Position numbers and translations under genes: made by a program. A stretch of 29,543 nt of DNA from JAAEQG01 sp023133475 (GTDB lineage Bacteria; Planctomycetota; Phycisphaerae; UBA1845), in assembly GCA_030631415.1 (NCBI GenBank), contig DAOVLE010000038.1, forward strand, positions 1-29,543. The letters run 5' to 3'. The notes beneath the pieces were generated by a model that was not told where the DNA came from, did no database searches, and saw only the letters and a list, made by a program, of their open reading frames with translations. Positions 25,557 to 29,543 of this stretch are shown piece by piece (position 1 is the stretch's first letter; every line of letters starts with the position of its first letter).

Positions 25557-26234
25557 TTTGCCGGGCGTGGCGGCTTCGGGGTCCCAGGCATTTTCGGGAA
25601 GCTGCTCAAGATGCTCAAGCGCCGTGTGCGGGCCTTGTCCCTTGGCCAGACTCTCACGGTAAATCTCGGCGGCACGCCGACCGATGCGCAAGGCCCGCTG
25701 ATTGGCCTGCACAACCTTCTCGCCCTTGGCTGAAAACAGCTCCTCAAGCACTGTGTCGAATTCGTTCAAACCCAAACCCAGACGGTCGCTGGCGGCTCCC
25801 AGGATGATGATGTTCTCAACCCGCGGGTTGCCCGCGACCTTGGCCAAGTGCTTGCTGTTGAGCAGTACGTGGTCCTTGGCCTGGGCAATGCGCTCGAGCA
25901 GCTTCTTCGGATCGGGATAGTTGTTGAAGTTCTTGATCGGAGAAATACTGCTGACGATGCACCCGTCCGGTTTAAGGTAGTTCTCGTGACGTAAGGCCTC
26001 CACCGGCTCGACGGCAATGATCACGTCGGCTTTGCCTTGAGGGATCAGCCCGCTGGGGATGCTGTCATCAGAAAAACGCACGTGGCTCTCGACGTTGCCC
26101 CCACGCTGGGCCATCCCGTGCACTTCCGACTGCTTAATCTGGTAGTCGCGGTTCAAGGCTGCTTTGCAGATGCAATAGGCGATGGACAGGATGCCCTGCC
26201 CCCCCACGCCCGCCAGAACAGTGTTCTTGATCAT
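25548..26234 (-). CDS. iorB: Indolepyruvate:ferredoxin oxidoreductase, beta subunit
   Basis: The 228-residue product is the small subunit of the IorAB 2-oxoacid:ferredoxin oxidoreductase, which decarboxylates aryl pyruvates (from Trp, Phe, Tyr) to aryl-acetyl-CoA with reduction of ferredoxin, or the reverse. Family marks are the N-terminal GVGGQGILS (9-17), QSEVHGMAQRGGNVESHVRF, and ADVIIAVEPVEALRHENYLK. Its ATG overlaps the iorA TGA as ATGA, so the subunits are translationally coupled. The C-terminal region (LPENAWDPEAATPGKGG) is non-conserved and ends in a repeat element. Substrate range is inferred from the family. Confidence 0.92.
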   Translation of the reverse strand: MIKNTVLAGVGGQGILSIAYCICKAALNRDYQIKQSEVHGMAQRGGNVESHVRFSDDSIPSGLIPQGKADVIIAVEPVEALRHENYLKPDGCIVSSISPIKNFNNYPDPKKLLERIAQAKDHVLLNSKHLAKVAGNPRVENIIILGAASDRLGLGLNEFDTVLEELFSAKGEKVVQANQRALRIGRRAAEIYRESLAKGQGPHTALEHLEQLPENAWDPEAATPGKGG

Positions 26235-27835
26235 TTCTTGGCTCCTGGCTTGCGAATCTGGATACAGGCACGGGCTGATATGATGACCGACAGCCCCTTG
26301 TGCTCGATCTCCTCGCGGATGATCCGGACGTTTTTCTCATGGGACTTGGGCAGCGGAACGATGGTTCGCAAATGCTCGGGGTCCACCCCCAGCCCCTTCA
26401 CCAGTTGGATGAATTTGTCGCCACCGATCAAAGCCTCCTGCCCGCCGGTCATCGCCACCGTGGAGTTGTCCAGGATGAACACGGTCATGTTGGTATTATG
26501 GTTGGCGGCTCCGAGCAACCCGGAAAGCCCCGAATGAGTGAAGGTCGAGTCGCCAATCACAACACACGAGGGGTGCACTCCACCTAACGCCGCTCCACGC
26601 GCCATCCCAATCGAAGCCCCCATGTCAACACAGGATTGGATCGCACTATAAGGCGGCAACGCTCCAAGCGTGTAGCAACCGATGTCACCGAACACCACCG
26701 CATTGGGGTACGACTCAAGAACTTCCACCAACGCATTGTACGAGTCGATGTGCGGGCAACCGGTGCACAGACGCGGTGGGCGACTGCCCAAATCAGACTC
26801 TTGTACCCGTGACTTGTGCAATTCCATGCCCAAGGCCTTACGCACCAACTCCGGAGTCAGTTCGCCGGTCATGGGTAAGTGCCCGGTATGTTTGCCGTTG
26901 ATGGCTTTGCCGGGTATTTGCAAAACCCCACGCAGTTGAGACTCGATGAACGGATAACCATCCTCCATCACCGTGATCTCGTCGCAGTGCTCGACAAGCT
27001 GCCTGATCTTGTTGACCGGCAACGGATACTGGGTAATCCGCAAAATGGAAAAATCGGTCGCGGGGCCGACGTTTTCCAACACGTATCCATATGCAATCCC
27101 AGAGCATATGATGCCCTTGCGACCAGCCAGCTTGAGCACATTGTGCGTCGACTCCTCCGCCAGGCTTTGAAGCTTGGGTCCCGCATCCACCAGACGCTGG
27201 AAGCGACGCCGGGCATTGGCTGGCATCAGGGTCCAATCGGAAGGATTCCCCACCACGCCGACAGTCACCTCGTTCTTACCGTGCTCAAGAACCTTGACGT
27301 TCCCCCGGCTGTGAGCCAACCGGGTGACCAACCGGATCATGATCGGCAGCCCCAGACGCTCGGATTGCTCGAAGGCCTCCAAGGTCATGTAGTAGGCTTC
27401 CTGTTGGTCGGAGGGTTCATAAACCGGTATCTGGGCGAACTGCGCGTAGAAGCGGCTGTCCTGCTCATTCTGGGACGAGTGCATCCCCGGATCGTCCGCC
27501 ACGACAAGCACCAACCCGCCGTTAGCTCCGGTGAGAGCGGAGTTTATGAACGGGTCAGCCGCTACGTTAAGCCCCACGTGCTTCATGCTGACCAGCGCCC
27601 GCTTGCCGGCGTAGGACATGCCCAAGGCCTCTTCGTAGGCCACTTTCTCGTTGGCTGACCAGTCAGCCACCACCGGTTTGCGCCCGTTGCCCGCCTGAGA
27701 ACCCTGGTTCCATTTGGCGAGATACTCCAGAATTTCCGTGGCTGGTGTGCCGGGGTAGGAGAAGACGCCGGCGATTCCGGCGTGCAGCGCACCTAACGCT
27801 ATTGCCTCATCTCCCAGCAAGATTTCGGTCTTCAT
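26231..27835 (-). CDS. iorA: Indolepyruvate:ferredoxin oxidoreductase, alpha subunit (short form)
   Basis: Using the ATG at 27835 (AGGGAAG just upstream; an in-frame ATG at 27871 is possible) the product is 534 residues. The N-terminal pyrimidine-binding domain shows LLGDEAIALGALHAGIAGVF and SYPGTPATEI, then MKHVGLNVAADPF. The middle contains LCTGCPH, and the TPP-binding domain contains VIGDSTFTHSGLSGLLGAAN and FILDNSTVAMTGGQE. The protein stops at ARACIQIRKPGAKK. Well-studied archaeal IorA continues with a C-terminal domain holding two 4Fe-4S clusters; that domain is missing here. The missing domain may be supplied by a separate ferredoxin, or this is a naturally short subfamily. It is the first gene of the iorA-iorB operon. 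Confidence 0.92.
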   Translation of the reverse strand: MKTEILLGDEAIALGALHAGIAGVFSYPGTPATEILEYLAKWNQGSQAGNGRKPVVADWSANEKVAYEEALGMSYAGKRALVSMKHVGLNVAADPFINSALTGANGGLVLVVADDPGMHSSQNEQDSRFYAQFAQIPVYEPSDQQEAYYMTLEAFEQSERLGLPIMIRLVTRLAHSRGNVKVLEHGKNEVTVGVVGNPSDWTLMPANARRRFQRLVDAGPKLQSLAEESTHNVLKLAGRKGIICSGIAYGYVLENVGPATDFSILRITQYPLPVNKIRQLVEHCDEITVMEDGYPFIESQLRGVLQIPGKAINGKHTGHLPMTGELTPELVRKALGMELHKSRVQESDLGSRPPRLCTGCPHIDSYNALVEVLESYPNAVVFGDIGCYTLGALPPYSAIQSCVDMGASIGMARGAALGGVHPSCVVIGDSTFTHSGLSGLLGAANHNTNMTVFILDNSTVAMTGGQEALIGGDKFIQLVKGLGVDPEHLRTIVPLPKSHEKNVRIIREEIEHKGLSVIISARACIQIRKPGAKK

Positions 27836-27871
27836 CCCGCTTCCCTGCTCGTGTTTTGCTGAGTTCATCAT

Positions 27872-28392
27872 TACCTGTACTGATTTGTATTAAGAACGTC
27901 GTTGACCATCATACAGATTTACCTAGTGTGACAATCCTGCAACTTCCATGGGCAACCCCTGTGCCGCAATGACCGGTCACCGATAAAAAACCCTAGTTTT
28001 CGGGCTTGAGTGCCGATCAGGGGGTATCGAGGCCCGTCGAACGCCCCTCGCCGGACAACAGATGGGAGTCGGCGTGCGGAATCTCACGCACGGCTGGGGA
28101 GGTTTCTGTCGCATATGGACCGTGTAGGGTGGGTGGAGCTTCGCGGAGCGAAGCGCAACCCACCGCACCGCCTGTTCTGTTGTAGGGCGGGTTCCACCCG
28201 CCTTCTTCGCTATATCCATCGCAATGCTAAATATAAAAGATATGCCTTATAGAATAAAAAATGAGCTAGATAAAGCAAATTACTTGCTAATTGCGCTTAT
28301 CTCTGGTAGAGTTAACCAAGAAGGCGGGTGAAACCCGCCCTACAACTATGGCAAAGCCCAAAATCGGCGATCCCGAAAAATAGGAGGTTGTT
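27872..28392. repeat. Intergenic region upstream of glutamine synthetase with split palindrome
   Basis: 28123-28164 is a divergent TAGGGTGGG family member. 28179-28207 and 28318-28346 are 29-nt inverted arms with one mismatch, separated by a 110-bp AT-rich core (28208-28317), in contrast to other full copies where the arms are 3-17 bp apart. No gene is seen. The core carries a candidate promoter. Confidence 0.8.
28284..28312 (+). promoter_or_regulatory. Candidate sigma-70 promoter for glutamine synthetase
   Basis: TTGCTA (28284-28289) and TAGAGT (28307-28312) are spaced by exactly 17 bases inside the AT-rich core of the split repeat. If used, the right arm of the palindrome would lie in the leader of the glnA mRNA. 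This is by eye only. Confidence 0.35.
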
Positions 28393-29543
28393 ATGGAACC
28401 AACAGGCTTGAGAGGTTTTCTGGAAATCCCCTACGAAAAACTCGAGGAGCTGAACCTGTCAGCCAAAAGCAAGCGGGCTCAGTGCGTGAACCCCGGCACC
28501 ATCGAGGAGGAACGGAGGAAGTACCTGACCGATGAAAAGCGGATTAAGGCGGTGACGGTGTGCTTCTCGGACCTCGAAGGGCGCTTGCACATGCTCGATT
28601 ACGACAAGAAGTTCCTGCTCCGATCGGCGGGCAACCTGACCTTCGACGGCTCCTCGATCCGCGGATTTGCCGTCCAGGCGGAGTCTGATCTCAAGTTGGT
28701 GATCGATTGGGGGGCGTTCTACTGGTTGCCGGCTGACATCTTCGGGCCGGGCAAGGTTGTGGTCTTTGGCGAAGTCCTAGGCCGCGACGGATCGCCTTAT
28801 GCCGCCGATTTCCGGTTGCATCTAAAATCCTATACACAAAAACTTTACGAAACAGATGGCACTGTCGCGGTGGTTGCCCCGGAGATAGAAGGGTTTTTGT
28901 TCAGAGGCTGTGACGCCGAACAGCATTACCACGAAACCGGGGTCTTTGAGTTCATCTCCACGGGCGGCTATTACCATTCGCTGCCCCAGGACAGCCTGCG
29001 GCAGTTCATCGACACGTCGGCGGAAGTGCAGCGGGCCATGGGCTTCGGCAACGAAAAGGACCATCCCGAGGTCGCCCCCTCGCAGTTCGAGATGAATTTT
29101 TCCCATGCCGAAGCCACAATTGCCGCGGATCAAATCCAGCTCTACAAGCTGCTTTGTCGCCAGGTGGCTCAGCGTAAGGGCATGACCGCCAGTTTTCTGC
29201 CCAAACCGGTGGCGGGGGTTAACGGATGCGGGATGCACACCAACATCTCTCTGATGCGCGATGGCAGGAACAGTTTCCATGATAAGGAAGGCAAGGACGG
29301 TTTGAGCCCGCAGGCCTGGGATTTCACCGAACGGATTCTGCACAGTGCCCCCGAGCTTTGTCTGGTGTTGAATTCGAGCGTGAATGCCTACCGCCGTCTG
29401 GACCCGGCGTTCGAGGCTCCGAAGCAGATCAAGGTCTCGGCGGTCAATCGGGCGGCGATGGTTCGGGTTCCGCTGGCTGACGAGCACTCTGCACGCATCG
29501 AGATACGCTCGGTGGCGCCAGATGCCAACCCATACCTGCTGAT
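28393..29543 (+). CDS. glnA: Glutamine synthetase, partial (runs off the window)
   Basis: The ATG at 28393 has an AGGAGG five to six bases upstream. The first 383 codons are present without a stop, and the gene continues beyond the window. The enzyme makes glutamine from glutamate, ammonia and ATP in the cytoplasm. Visible type I (GSI) marks are FDGSSIRGF (84-92), the metal-binding APEIEGFLF (162-170), PSQFEMNFSHAEA, GVNGCGMHTNISL, NSSVNAYRRL, and ARIEIRSVAPDANPYLL. The HTN in place of HTH and the AYRRL form resemble the archaeal and planctomycete branch of GSI more than the E. coli enzyme. The adenylylation loop region is outside the window, so regulation cannot be judged. Confidence 0.94.
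   Translation, partial: MEPTGLRGFLEIPYEKLEELNLSAKSKRAQCVNPGTIEEERRKYLTDEKRIKAVTVCFSDLEGRLHMLDYDKKFLLRSAGNLTFDGSSIRGFAVQAESDLKLVIDWGAFYWLPADIFGPGKVVVFGEVLGRDGSPYAADFRLHLKSYTQKLYETDGTVAVVAPEIEGFLFRGCDAEQHYHETGVFEFISTGGYYHSLPQDSLRQFIDTSAEVQRAMGFGNEKDHPEVAPSQFEMNFSHAEATIAADQIQLYKLLCRQVAQRKGMTASFLPKPVAGVNGCGMHTNISLMRDGRNSFHDKEGKDGLSPQAWDFTERILHSAPELCLVLNSSVNAYRRLDPAFEAPKQIKVSAVNRAAMVRVPLADEHSARIEIRSVAPDANPYLL

Noticed and set aside
26879..27658. 259-codon ORF on the plus strand
   Set aside because: Antisense to iorA; no motifs or start signal.

Overview
The window looks like a chromosomal segment of a planctomycete, most plausibly from the Phycisphaerae side of the phylum. This is inference from three things in the sequence: secreted proteins ending in paired dockerin-like calcium loops of the DGDVDLxDF type, several membrane proteins carrying a CxxCGYxLxGL...CPEC zinc ribbon, and intergenic spaces packed with palindromic repeats. 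No rRNA, tRNA, CRISPR array or intact transposase gene was seen.

Layout. 145-888 (-) is a bpt-type aminoacyl-protein transferase. 889-1576 is repeat-filled. 1577-4513 (+) is a large secreted endonuclease I protein with a dockerin-like end. 4625-5431 (-) is a charged coiled-coil protein. 5702-6841 (-) is a second secreted dockerin-type protein. 7239-8441 (-) is a membrane protein with a C-terminal zinc ribbon, and next to its start lies an orphan 5' fragment of an asparaginyl-tRNA synthetase gene. 8749-9165 and 9244-10776 (both -) encode a two-TM coiled-coil protein and a striking alanine-rich protein built of 11-residue repeats. 10780-11660 holds a decayed RHS fragment. 11663-14280 (+) holds an FGE/sulfatase-modifying-factor-like secreted protein, a tiny zinc-ribbon ORF, a probable lipoprotein and a zinc-ribbon membrane protein. 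14756-15787 (+) is rtcA. 16241-17917 (+) is a GT-C-like membrane protein. 18226-18975 (-) is a sirtuin. 19407-20855 (+) is a MATE exporter, convergent with an MsbA-like ABC exporter (20948-23014, -). 23802-25511 (+) is a PAS-GAF-receiver signalling protein. 25548-27835 (-) is an iorA-iorB operon for indolepyruvate:ferredoxin oxidoreductase. 28393 to the window end (+) is the 5' part of a glutamine synthetase gene.

Most genes stand alone in alternating orientation. The only convincing translationally coupled pair is iorA-iorB (ATGA overlap), with a possible second at the FGE-like gene and the tiny zinc-ribbon ORF (GTGA overlap).

The most unusual property is the repeat landscape. At least five distinct palindrome or tandem families occupy nearly every intergenic space. 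One, with core TAGGGCGGGTT, occurs about 14 times in 29.5 kb. Repeat copies supply the stop codon of three genes (nuclease, ABC transporter, iorB) and the last codons of a fourth (rtcA). One copy is split around a 110-bp AT-rich core just upstream of glutamine synthetase. No complete new defence or biosynthetic system could be established. The best candidates for something undescribed are this repeat system and the hendecad-repeat hairpin protein.
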